From Erythrophleum ivorense (Eukaryota; Streptophyta; Magnoliopsida; Fabales; Fabaceae), in NCBI GenBank assembly GCA_026724425.1, contig JAIUCV010000001.1, forward strand, positions 14,304,556 through 14,368,555: a stretch of DNA of 64,000 nucleotides. The letters run 5' to 3'. Position numbers and translations under genes: made by a program. Under the pieces are notes generated by a model. It was not told the DNA's origin, did no database searches, and worked only from the letters and a program-made list of their open reading frames with translations. Every line of letters starts with the position of its first letter. Positions within the stretch are counted from its first letter, which is position 1. Shown piece by piece: positions 1-10,806 of the stretch.

Positions 1-1110
1 TCACTTGGTTGGCTTAGAACTTTGTGTATTTGCCCGATAACACAAAGGATGAGGTTGTGTACGAGTTTACCTATGCATACATTCTTTGCATGATTGGAGG
101 TTGGCTAACGCCAGATCAATCCAGTTACATAGTTTATTCGATGTACCTACATTTGTTAGATGACTTTGAGCAAGTTGGTCGTTATAGTTAAGGATCAATA
201 GTGTTGGCCTTTCTATATCGTGAGCTGTGCAACTTAACCTACAAGAATGATTATGGCATAGCTGGATGCTTGATGTTGTTGCATCTGTAGACATGGGATT
301 ACTTTCTTGTGCTTGTACCCGAGAGACCACCCACTCCTAACCCTCACATTGAAGAATATCCTATATTTTCACCTTTAAGTTTTAGGTATGTAAAGGAATT
401 AAAAATTTTACATCTTTTATTAAAACATATTGACTTCATTTATTAGCCATTATTTACCAAATATATTTTTTTTATTATAATAGATGAAAGAATGTTAAAC
501 AACTCTTCATTTGAGTGTTCAAGCTCTCCATTTATACAAAATTCTGCTAGATGTAATGAGAATTGATAAGGTACGTACTCAATTTGATTTATGCTATACA
601 TCATTTTTAAGTATTTGATAATTACTTACTACTCAACTCTATATTACGCACAGATTGCATGGCCCCCATACTAGCCACAATCAGTGTGCAGGTTGATTCT
701 AGAGTATTATCTGACTTTTCTAGACATTTGGATTGTATCGGTGTCACTTATTTGTTTTTGGATTATAAAGTGTCACTATTTAGATTGCGTCTTGTGATAA
801 TTTGGTCGCTATCAACCCATTCTGCAAGAGCCAGTAAGATTGAACTATCTCCATAATTTACAACTTCAAGGAAGAACTTAGATCAATTAGGTGTCTGAAC
901 ATAGCCTTTTTATTTAGTGATGGTATGGATAGCGAGATACCATGTCTCAATCCTCCATCACTGGGGAGCCCTTTAATCTTATGTCTAAGTATATACGATG
1001 GTATTGGCAATGTACTAATTGATAGATCCAAAGATCGAGTGCTGCTACTGGATATGCGGTATATTTTATCACATCTTGTCATCTTTGTCATCATCATTCT
1101 CTTGGTCTAA
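1..1110 (+). pseudogene. Plant mobile domain (aminotransferase-like, PMD) gene remnant
   Basis: No intact reading frame exists, but conceptual translation follows the plant mobile domain, found in MAIN/MAIL proteins, in 'phosphatase 7 long form'-like proteins and in transposons. From base 3 the frame reads NFVYLPDN, then YAYILCMIGGWLTPDQSS, then VLAFLYRELC and GIAGCLMLLHL. In-frame stops sit at 15-17, 189-191 and 288-290. The first exon ends near 385 at a GTATGT donor. A second exon remnant (about 485-570) gives LHLYKILLDVMRIDK. A third (from about 655) gives IAWPPY, SLICFWIIKCHYLD and LNYLHNLQLQGR, then KYIRWYWQCT near 1000, again with several stops. The 5' part lies outside the window. A weak proline/glutamine-rich tail may continue to about 1795. 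It cannot encode a protein; whether it was a cellular gene or a transposon passenger is unknown. Confidence -1.
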
Positions 1111-4100
1111 TGTATATTAATAGTTAACTTTTTATATTTTTTTGATTAAGTTGATTTGGCAAAAGGGCTTTATAGGATGTACTTACAGGATCCTTTGCCT
1201 ACAAATTTCTATGATATTGTGGGGTGAGATGCTAGCAATTAGTAAACAATGATTTTCACTTTTTTTCCTAACCTGTTGATCAGGCACCAGATCTTCCCAA
1301 ACCTCAAATTTCGCTAAGTCATCCAAGTAAAAGATGTCAAGGTTACTTATCAAGTCAACAGCTTGTTATTAGAAGAAATGTCAAGCAATAACAGGAGCCA
1401 GTTCAGTAGGGTATTGACATTCCAATGCATTGTATATATGACGACTCCAGTGCAGCTGGATATTGACATGGCTGATCTATCTTATTCTATACTGCCTAGC
1501 TAGTTTGGTGATTTTGGTGTACCAGACCCCTCTTCTTACATCCCTCCCTCACCTTTTTCCCTTTCTAAAACCCCTCAGTAGATGTTTAGCTCATTTGGAT
1601 CATTCACAGATCTTCTATTCGATACATCTATGTTTAATGTCGCATACATTAGTTCCTCCATTGAGCCTAAAGAATCATCACAACATGGATTTTTCATGCC
1701 ACCTCATCCAATTCCTCCAATTCAAACTTCATCCTTAGATTTAAACTCTGATCCAACAGCCCAAGAGCAACAAAAAAAAAAAGAATTAGACTAACAATGA
1801 TCGTGATTGAAAGGAGAAGATTTAATTGCAATATAGGAAGTCATTTACTATAAATATTTGTATAAGATTTTATATTGATGTAATTTTATATCTAATATTA
1901 TGTACTTTTTTTCATTATATTTTTTCTATTCAACTACTCTTTAATTACAATTTTTCTCTTTAACTTATAACAAAATATTACAAAAACATTAAAAGTCCTC
2001 TTTAGTACTTAATAATTACAAAAAATCTAATTGATAAGATTACATTACATTTCACACTACTTCTAAGATTTGGTTGAATAACATTTTCTCCTTTTAAAAG
2101 TCTTATCTTTTAACATTTGAAATATATAATAAATCTTCTCAAACTACTATTTTCTCTTTTGTCAAAGCATATTTACTTTTTCTATCCTTGAAGTGGAACA
2201 ATAGCTTTTGTCTTTTTTTCAAAGTATTTTATTTTCTTTTTTTAGTGATTCCATGTCCTCATTTATTTTGACTAATTATTTTTTTGACTAATATATATAT
2301 ATATATATATATATAGGATCAGCACCTTCGAATGAAAGCTATAAAAATTAATGTAATTTAAGGGATGAGATATACACTTTTCTTTTTCAAAACTTTAAAT
2401 CCAAATTTGCAATATTTTACCCAAAAAAACTTAAAATATTGTCTTCACATAATACAAAATAAACTATTAAAAAGGAAAGCATTATTATTTAACATGTTAA
2501 TAACTAAGGAAATGGTTAAGGATAATTAAAAGCACGGGCTATCTTCCATTCCATATATTGAGCGCTGCAAATTTTTATTTAATTTACTTTTAGTAAGTAT
2601 TAAACAAAATTGTTAAATGGTTAATTTCAATATTAGAATATTTATTTTCAACAAATATATTAATTGAATTTCAAACAAGTAAGTAATATCTGAAACTTTT
2701 AAATCTAGATCGTTGGATTCATATTTGAAGGGAGGAGAATGTGTTATGGACCTGAGAAAAAGATAATAATGGAGGAACGTTATAGATTTGACTTAAGAGA
2801 TGTATTTTGAATGTACGAGGTCGTTCTTATAATTTTAAAAACAACAGAACTATATGTGAGGGGAAAAGTGTTTGAAATAAAAACATGCAAATATATAAAA
2901 TTAATTAATAACAAAATATTTTAAAAATATTAAATAATTACATCTTATTTAGTATTTAATATTTTTTAATAAGATTACATTGCATTTCAAATAATATAAG
3001 ACGTTTTTGCATTTTTCATTGTTTCAAAGTTCTCTTTAAACCTAGTAATAAGAATAACACTTTTTAGTTAATAAATGGTGTTCAGGTTAGATTCATAATA
3101 TAGGTTAAGATACAATTTTCTTTAAATTAAAATCATTTATTTATACATATATCTTATTTTCAATTTTTTATAGTTACTAATAGCATTTAGTATTTCAATG
3201 GCTATAATTGTTTACACAATTAAATTTTTTTCTTAATTTATTAATATTTTTTCCTTAATTTTTTTCTTAATTAATTATAATAAAAATATAACCAAAAATA
3301 TAAGAAAAATTTTTAAATATCCACTTTGAAATTTTAAAAAAATTATTCAAAAGGAAATTGATGGAATTTAGATGCATAGTTGAAATATTAAAAAATAATA
3401 TCAGATGCCTTGCAAAAATTAAAAATAAATAATATTTGGTAGAATTCCATGCTATACACTGTATTCGGATGTTGAGGATTCGTATTTAACATTTTTATTA
3501 CCCTTTGGTGAATACTTTTCTTGTTATTACTTTTCCGTTAACCTAAAACTGTTTTATTACTTTATGGCAAAGCTTCCACTCCAACTCAAGTATTATCTCC
3601 AAGTTGTGTTAAAATAATATAAATACTTGACAACTTTGAGTTGTCTTAGATCAATTGCATATAGATAAAATATTTTTTGTGTTATTTTATTTGATTTAAT
3701 ATTTATTTTCTTCGTTACATTTAAATTATATATTTTTAATTATCTAATTATTTAATATATATATATATATTAAAATAGATAATATATATATATATATATT
3801 ATATAAAAAGTATACATAAATAAATATAGTAAAAAAATATTTTTTTAAAAATACATAAAATTAAAATTTTAGTATAAAGAAAGAAATAAAATAGATAAAT
3901 TGAAATATAATTTTAATATAAGGATATTAGATAGATATTTATTATCATATGACACGTTAGCGCTAGTTTATGGAGACATGAGGGATTTAGGTCTTTCTTC
4001 TTTTGCGTTATTTGCTAACTTTGTAGGTGCTAGTCATTTATCTTTTGCATCATTCACTGTCTTTGCATAATATTAATAATAAATTGTTTGATAGTGATGA

Positions 4101-4448
4101 TAATGAAGATGAAGAAGATGCCATCCACAGTGTTTGAAAAAAAAGCTTTGGTGCGAGACAAAAGAGCACATTAGCTAAAATAGTAAATTTATTTTCTACT
4201 TTCATATTTATACCTTTTTATTTATTTTTTTATAATTGTAAATGTTATCACAAATTTATTTTTTTATTTTTAAAATATTTTAATTATTTATATGCATATT
4301 AATTTTTATTAAAAAATAAATATTATATAGGAAAATTATAACATTTTTTATTTTAAATTATAACAAATTAATTAAAAATTAAAAATTAATTAAATAATTA
4401 AAATATTATAAATGGGTCATAGCCTCTCCATATTAAAAAAGTTGAAAG

Positions 4449-4495
4449 ATTTGGGTCATAGCATTTGGTGAGCTGTGACCCAAATCAAATATATT
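4449..4495. repeat. Short near-perfect hairpin
   Basis: The sequence reads ATTTGGGTCATAGC, a short spacer, then GCTGTGACCCAAAT, so the arms pair with one mismatch over 14 bp. It sits in AT-rich DNA and is not followed by a clear T-run or a gene. It may be the core of a small foldback element; no function is evident. Confidence -1.
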
Positions 4496-5639
4496 TAAAA
4501 AAATTTGTTTTTGTGGATTGCAATGGAGGTTTTGTTGTGACCTTATAATATTTTTTTAAAAATAATAACTTTAAATATTTAGAGAAATAATTTTGGCAGT
4601 TGAATATTTTTATTAAATATTTTAATTTAAATAGTAAGTGAGTCAAAATATTGACTTTTTCAACCATGAGATGGTACCTCGTATAATCTGACCACGTTTC
4701 AATGCTTCATGAACTTCGAGGTGGCTATTTCCCTCTTAATCTTCAATTCCCAATTCATTTACATTAAGCAAATTGTATCTAAAAAATTCTGCTAATGGAA
4801 AAATTAATAAAATGAAAGTTTTACGTACTTATAATTGTTTCTCTCAAATAAAACTTTTATTATCATTCAATCTGCAATATGACAATCATATATATATATA
4901 TATATATGTTTATTTTATATTGTATAATTATATATATATGGATTTGATAGTAATTATTTCTAAATTTTTATCTATATATTAATTTATCTATATAAAATAT
5001 ATAGGCATTAATTAATATCAATTTTTTCAAATATTATATTATATTACTTCAAGTGTGTGTAATCTAATAATCCGATGAGTGAATGTCCTTATAAATTTAA
5101 TGTCCGTTCTAATTTCTATAATAATGGCATCATTATAAGAGCCAAAATTCACAAAATTGTTAAGTGTTTTCTCACCAAGCATTAAAAAATTGAGCAATGG
5201 TCAAGAAGAAAGCATTGATGTGTACTTGGCTCTTTAATGTTTGATTACACTCCCAACAACATCAGCGTTGTCACAATTCTTGTTTACTATAGTTATACCT
5301 TGTCTTTTTATTACAAAATATGATAATACAATGTATTTTTTGATTTTAGAAAGAAAAAGTATATTTTTTAAAATAATAAAAAATATGTAATTTAAACTTT
5401 TTTTTTTAAAGGGAAATTTTATAGATTTTTTTTGGTATTTTCATATATTATTTGCATTATTTCTTTTGCTTTGTATATGTTCTATAGGGTAAAGTATGGT
5501 TAGTTTTAGGAATGTTTCTAAAGGAATCTACGGTGGAGTTATCTTTGAAATGTCAATAGAAAAATGTTGTCTTTGCGGTCGGTTTGAAATATTACAAGTT
5601 AATTAAATTGGCTTTCTAGTACTTTTGGGCCGTTGACTT

Positions 5640-5794
5640 AGACAATTCTACGGTTTGTGCTTTCTATGACAGAGCCTTGCTATCGTCATCGTGATAGGTC
5701 TCTCTTTCGTGAAAGACGAGTCCATGCTTACCCTAGCTCGCCCCTGCCACCATTACAACACCCCGTCGGTCCATCTGTGCCCACCGCACGATGC
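5640..5794. other. GC-richer block beside the gypsy LTR
   Basis: About 150 bp with many C/G runs and CpG sites (for example CACCCCGTCGG) in a region that is otherwise strongly AT-rich. It abuts the outer end of the left gypsy LTR. No protein motif was recognised in any frame. It could be an exon fragment or flanking genic DNA at the insertion site. Confidence -1.
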
Positions 5795-6113
5795 TGCGCA
5801 ACATAACACGCCAAAAATGGAAAAGTAAGAAAATCACAAAGTGTGAAACTTGAGAAGAAATTTAAAAATTGGATTGATTGAAGTCTATCCCACAATTACA
5901 TCAAGAAAGTATATATATATATATATATATATATATAACTTATAGAAAATCTTACTTAATTTCTATAAATAAAATAAAATAATGTCTAACATAGAAAAGT
6001 TTTTAAAAATTAAAAAAAAGCATAATAATATGAAAATTTTTAAAAATAGGAAAATACCTAAAATAAAAAAAAAAATTAAAAGTTAAGAAAACTTTTAAAA
6101 GTTAAATCGCTCA
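5795..6113 (-). repeat. 3' LTR of the gypsy element
   Basis: On the plus strand it runs from TGCGCAACATAACACG to about ATCGCTCA. It aligns with 8241-8558 through shared stretches such as CACAATTACATCAAGA and CTATAAATAAAATAAAAT. A (TA)n expansion at 5911-5938 is specific to this copy. The two LTRs are clearly diverged, which implies an old insertion. Confidence -1.
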
Positions 6114-6159
6114 TTTGGACCTTTGCTTAGGTTTCTAATGGTTAACTCATTTTATATAT

Positions 6160-6450
6160 TTGTCTACCATGCGTTTTGCATTAGTCCTCTCCACTGGTGA
6201 AAAATTTGACCTTGAGTATTAATTTGCACGTTTAGATATAATGGTTTATCTGATGAATATGAGTAAATATTTGCCATATTAAATGTCTTGGATATATTCA
6301 TTGTTTTTGGTAAGTCTACCATGTACGTGTTATCATTTATCTTATTCACAATCTTTTATAGGTTGTACTTTTTGGGTTGTAACTTATTGTAAGTACCTAT
6401 TGGAAATCTTTCTTTCCACAGAACATCATCACCTAATCTTCCTTTACAAA
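6160..6450 (-). pseudogene. Gypsy integrase C-terminal remnant
   Basis: The minus strand encodes KINDNTYMVDLPKTMNISKT followed by FNMANIYSYSSDKPLYLN. This matches the familiar end of plant gypsy polyproteins (INDNAYKVDLP..M.ISKTFNVADL). Upstream on the same strand a broken segment reads DDVLWKERFPIGTYNKLQPKKY, which corresponds to the preceding GPF-like region. The catalytic integrase core is missing. Confidence -1.
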
Positions 6451-6559
6451 GGTTTACTTCTTGCAGGGTTGATTTGCAACTTGCTTAACAAGGCTTGCAT
6501 CTTCTTTGGCTTTTTGAACGTGACCCCCATTTCTTGATCAAATCATTTAAGTGTAAGGA

Positions 6560-7010
6560 AATTCCAACTATCTATTTTAAAAGTTTTGGTTCTAGAGCTT
6601 CCCTTTAATGGCATCAAAGTATACTTTTTACCGTCTTCATCTAGCTTGTAAGTATTCTCCCTGTCATCATGTTAGATTACAACATCAAATTACCAAGGTT
6701 TGCCAAGCAACAAGTGATGAGCATCCATGTTTGAAACATTAAAATAATAAACCTCATCCTTGTATTTTCCAATGGAAAAAGGTACCTTGCAGCGTTTAGT
6801 AACTTAGATCTTCTCTATAAACTTGATCCACCCAATAACATATGGATTTAGGCATTTTTATGATCCACCCAATGGTATATGGATTTATATATTATTTTAA
6901 TGTTAGTCCCAAATGCTTCATGACATCCCTATTCATGATGCTGTTGAAACTACAATCGCGTGGTCTTTTGACCACATAATTCTACCCTTCAACAATGTCA
7001 TTGTCATAAC
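6560..7010 (-). pseudogene. Gypsy aspartic protease remnant
   Basis: Minus-strand translation gives a degenerate DCGSC-like region (IVVSTAS), then VPFSIGKYKDEVYYFNVSN, MDAHHLLLGKPW and a segment ending DGKKYTLMPLKG. These match the protease domain of plant Ty3/gypsy polyproteins (CDVVPMDACHLLLGRPWQFD..V.HDG..N.Y). Stops interrupt it several times. It lies between the gag and integrase remnants, in the expected order. Confidence -1.
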
Positions 7011-7559
7011 CCTTGTTATCCCATGTAGACCATAAAACTCCTCCTCATTGCCTTTTCACTCCACAATATGAACTGCTTTCCTAAGAGGATAGTCATAGGA
7101 TCCATGTGTCTTGGCTAGTTACATTTGAAACATTTTCTTGGGATAGGCTTGGCATAAGGATTCGTTGACTTTTGTGACCTTTTAGCTTTCCCATAACCCT
7201 ATCTTCTCTACTCCAATCACTTTGCATGGGCGCCTCCTAAACTACCTTCCCTTTGTTGTCAGGAGTTCTGTAATTCTCTGTATCGTAACTCTGACAAGAA
7301 TAATTTGATCGGCTCCTTTCTTGCATCATTAGCTCAACTTTCAATGCAATGTTTTGAGCCTCTAAAAGATGACACACTACCTCCATGCCTATCATCTCTT
7401 TTCGTCAGTCTAAATCTATCTAAGTATTTAGTAACATGTTGCTCCCTTTAAGATTCCCTTAGGTCATTCCTCTCTATTAGTTGCAAGAACTCTGTAGTGT
7501 ACTTATGTATGAACCTTTGGCCTTGGTGGCACCTTTGGAACTATTAGAATAAAATCTAT

Positions 7560-7800
7560 TTGTAGTCAGGGGGAAGAAAATCTTTTCGTAGTAGTTACTT
7601 CATCTTGCCCTCATAATTCCTCTTGGATTGAAGTCTCTTCCACCAAGCAGGTGTCCTCCCTTCAACCAACATGCAACAAGATTCACTTGCTTTCTCTTCG
7701 CCATCTCCATATACTCAAAGAAATTGTTTATGTAAGCAAGCCAATCTAAAAATCTTCCATATTCAAATTTCCATTGAATCATAGAATGTCTACCTTCAAT
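7560..7800 (-). pseudogene. Gypsy gag (retrotrans_gag) remnant
   Basis: The minus strand reads MIQWKFEYGRFLDWLAYINN followed by FFEYMEMAKRKQVNLVACWLKGG. This corresponds to the gag core FLDWL..E.FFEY....E..VKLVAY.LKGGAxAWW. The frame then breaks before the usual WW motif. Further gag sequence continues to about 8220 with stops, ending near the primer-binding site of the right LTR. Confidence -1.
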
Positions 7801-8240
7801 TTGAATTTGTTTTTGTCTCTGTCCCCATGGTCATTCCATTGATATCCATCGTGCTTCATAGGCTCCTCAAAATACTCATACTTCGAATCCTTCATATGGA
7901 CTAGTTGTCTACATCGATATGCAGGAATAGTCCTGTCAATTAGCTATTTCGTAGAGGCATTTTCTCTAGTATGTAGCTTTTCACAACCCCTATCCTTGTT
8001 GGCACCTATGCTTAGACCATCAAATCGATCCACCATCTCTTCAAAGCGCTTTTCTAGACACTAGAATTGGTGATATATTCTTTTCTCTAATTATTGCTCT
8101 TAGCTTTTAATGACACCTCAAGATCCGTCCTAGATCACGAGGTCTCAATCATTTGGTCTACACCATGAGAACTATTGCCTGCAATAGCCATTTCACCTGT
8201 GATTAGAGGAGACGAGTTAACTTGCTTTGATGCCAATTGA

Positions 8241-8558
8241 TGCAACATAACATGTGAAAAAGATAGAATGCCATAAGCCTAAAGCTTGAGAGAAAATTTG
8301 AAAAATTCTATTGATCAAAGTCTACCTCACAATTACATCAAGAGAGTACATATATGAAGCCTATGGGTAACCTTAATTAATCTTTATAAATAAAATAAAA
8401 TCAAAATAAAAAATGCCTAAAATAGGAAAGTCTTAAAAAACAAGAAAATGCATAATAGGAGAAAAGTCTTTAAAAATAAAAAAAATGTCTAAAATAGGAA
8501 ACTCTTGAAAGTTAAAAAAATTTTTGTCTAACCTAGTAAACCTAGTAGATGATTTTTT
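8241..8558 (-). repeat. 5' LTR of the gypsy element
   Basis: It begins on the plus strand with TGCAACATAACATG, immediately next to the tRNA-Met-type primer-binding site at about 8225-8238. It is the partner of 5795-6113. The far end, placed near 8558, is uncertain because the terminal AT-rich part no longer aligns cleanly. Confidence -1.
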
Positions 8559-10600
8559 AGATAATATTGAGTGTTAGAAGTCTAAACAAAAGCTCATTCA
8601 CCGCAAACTTCTTGATCATCTTAAATAGCTAACTTTTGATTTGAGTAGAGTTATGGGATGTATTACGTATTAACACAAGGGTTTTTTCAAATTCATCATC
8701 GTTACAACAAGGTCAAGTCAATTGAATCAGATTTTTTTAGCCTAAAATCCATATTGTTCAAGCATGTTTTAGGGATGTTTTAGCAATTTTTTTTTAATTT
8801 ATTAATATCTTTTTGCAATTTTATTACTTTTTTTAATTAGGAGACTTGTTAGAAATTGGTTATTACCATTCTATAAATAAGTACGACTTATTTTTTGACA
8901 GCTGAATAATATCACAAGCATTTCTTTTGAATTTAAATTAGGATTTTATATTCAAATCTTGTTTTACTTCGCATTAATTCGCCACCCAAACACTCATATT
9001 ACAGAACCCAATTTCCCTCCTACTTAAATCTCTCTTCCAACTTCAAGTTTGAGGCCATTTTAGTACGTGGTTTTGGGGATTCCAAAGAAAGAAAGATTTT
9101 AAAAACAAAATTTTAAAAATATTTATTATATTCTTATAATCATTATTTAATAATACTTATCCTTTTTTATTATTATTTTAAATAAAAAAATTTTACTTAT
9201 TGCTTATTTCTTATATTCAATTTTTTTATTTCTTTTCATTTTATCAATCTCTTTTCCCCCATACCAAACATAATATGAAGGCGCACTAGGTCTTCAATCA
9301 AGATGACCACCGCAAGATAGGCCTCTCCCCACTACAAGACTCGTTTTCACTTATCAGGAGGTTGGGATATAAGGAAGCAAACAGGATGCTTTCAGCTTCT
9401 TTATCCATAGGATAAATTAACACAGAAATTTTAGTATTGATGATGGAAATTGAAACCCTATATTAAGAGGGGTTGGAATATATTATCTTGAGGTTGTTGT
9501 TGGCCAATGATTGACGGGTTACATCATAATTATATGATTAGGACCATTAATTTGACCAGTTCTTTTTCTTTTTCTTTTTCTTTCTTTTTTCTTTGTTTGA
9601 AAAAGATTATACACCATTCTTTCTTTCTTTTTTTCTCAAGTTTCAAACATTAATAATATAATGAAGTCTAAATATAAGGTGAAGAACAAAATTTGAATAT
9701 AATATTTAAAATATTTGTTATAAAGTTTTATAATAAAAATATAAAGTGAGTTATTTTACATTTCTGAATCATTTGATCATTTTTCAAAAAAAATTATTTA
9801 AGTTTTTTTTTTTAAGGAAACCCATTCAGAAATTTAAAAACCTTTAACCAAAAATGAACTGAAAAGAATGTTGCAATCATGAATAGTGTTACGCAGCTAA
9901 CATACAGCTGGTTCCATAATCTTTAAACTAGAACCGCCCTCACTCTTTTACTTTGTCCAAATAAACTAGCACTCAATCAACTTATTCTTCTTACAAAGAA
10001 AAATATTCTAACCCATAGTCTATCATAGATTTTTTACCAAATTAATTTTTAATTTCATTGGAAACACATCTATAATTGTTAAAGTAATATATACTATTTT
10101 CTATTTATTAAAAGAAAAAAACTCCGATGGTACCAAAGCAGCAGACACGCACAATACCTTTTGTTGTAGCATAGGTTTTAAATATGAGGTTTCTCTAGAA
10201 AAGAAACCTTGAACTAATCAAATGGAGTTGGCTTCATACATTTAATAAAGAAACATTCTGGGAATTGACCTTCTCTCTTGCATTATCAAAACCATAAACT
10301 AATTCTTATCCACAGAAACTGCCACCGCGCACTTAGCTTTCAACCTTTCGTTCGCTCTATAATTGCATTTTAATATATCTGGAGAAATATCAAGGCACAG
10401 TGACAGCGGCCAAGTCTTCAACTTTCAAGCTGCTTAGTTGCTAAGGTAATAGACATATACTATTTTAAATTTGAATAAAGCGAGCTAAAATAAATATTAT
10501 ATTATTGTAAGACAGTAATTTATTGTTGATGCCTGAGAAATACAACGCAGCTACTGGGAACTGGGCAAAAGCGCAGCTAGCTCAAATTGAAAAGTCTTCT
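8559..10600. other. AT-rich intergenic DNA upstream of the laccase
   Basis: No gene or transposon could be recognised. There is a pyrimidine-rich tract at about 9560-9635 and long A/T runs. The last few hundred bases probably include the distal promoter of the laccase. Confidence -1.
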
Positions 10601-10621
10601 TACGCGTAATTATATATATGG

Positions 10622-10806
10622 TCATGTCAAAGCCTCCCTAAACTATATATATATATATGCACGGCCATCTTCTCCATACACCAAACAGAAACAATAATTA
10701 TTCTCTTTAGCAGATATATATCATCAAGCCTTTCTTCAAGCGCCAAACAGAGATATTATATTAATAATCAGCAGAGAGATCAAGCCTCTCTTGGTTCAAA
10801 GTTGTC
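10622..10806 (+). promoter_or_regulatory. Laccase core promoter and 5' UTR
   Basis: A TATA-like stretch (ACTATATATATATATATG, about 10642-10659) lies roughly 150 bp before the ATG. It is preceded by TCATGTCAAAGCCTCCCTA. The same upstream sequence is found before the broken laccase copy (53957 onward), so this segment was part of the duplicated unit. Repeated CAAGC..TTTCTTCAAGC and CACCAAACAGAAACA words lie between the TATA box and the ATG. The transcription start is inferred, not seen. Confidence -1.

Larger units (their letters stand above)
1111..5794. other. AT-rich intergenic DNA without recognisable genes
   Basis: The stretch is A/T-rich with many homopolymer runs and several (TA)n tracts (about 2291-2315, 3751-3806 and 4891-4913). 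The only open frames are short, lack known motifs and look random. Two local features stand out and are listed separately: a hairpin at 4449-4495 and a GC-richer block at 5640-5794. The 1280-1795 part may be the eroded 3' end of the preceding PMD pseudogene. Nothing else could be recognised. Confidence -1.
5795..8558 (-). mobile_element. Internally deleted Ty3/gypsy LTR retrotransposon
   Basis: The element is read on the minus strand. Two diverged direct repeats of roughly 320 bp (5795-6113 and 8241-about 8558) begin TGC..AACATAACA and act as LTRs. Just inside the right copy the minus strand reads TTGGCATCAAAGC, close to the TGGTATCAGAGC primer-binding site for initiator tRNA-Met common in plant gypsy elements. 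Between the LTRs, in minus-strand order, are gag, protease and the C-terminal end of integrase. Reverse transcriptase, RNase H and the integrase core are absent, so roughly 3 kb of pol has been lost. Every remaining domain carries stops or frameshifts. It is non-autonomous and dead. The outer edge of the right LTR and the target-site duplication could not be fixed by eye. Confidence -1.
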
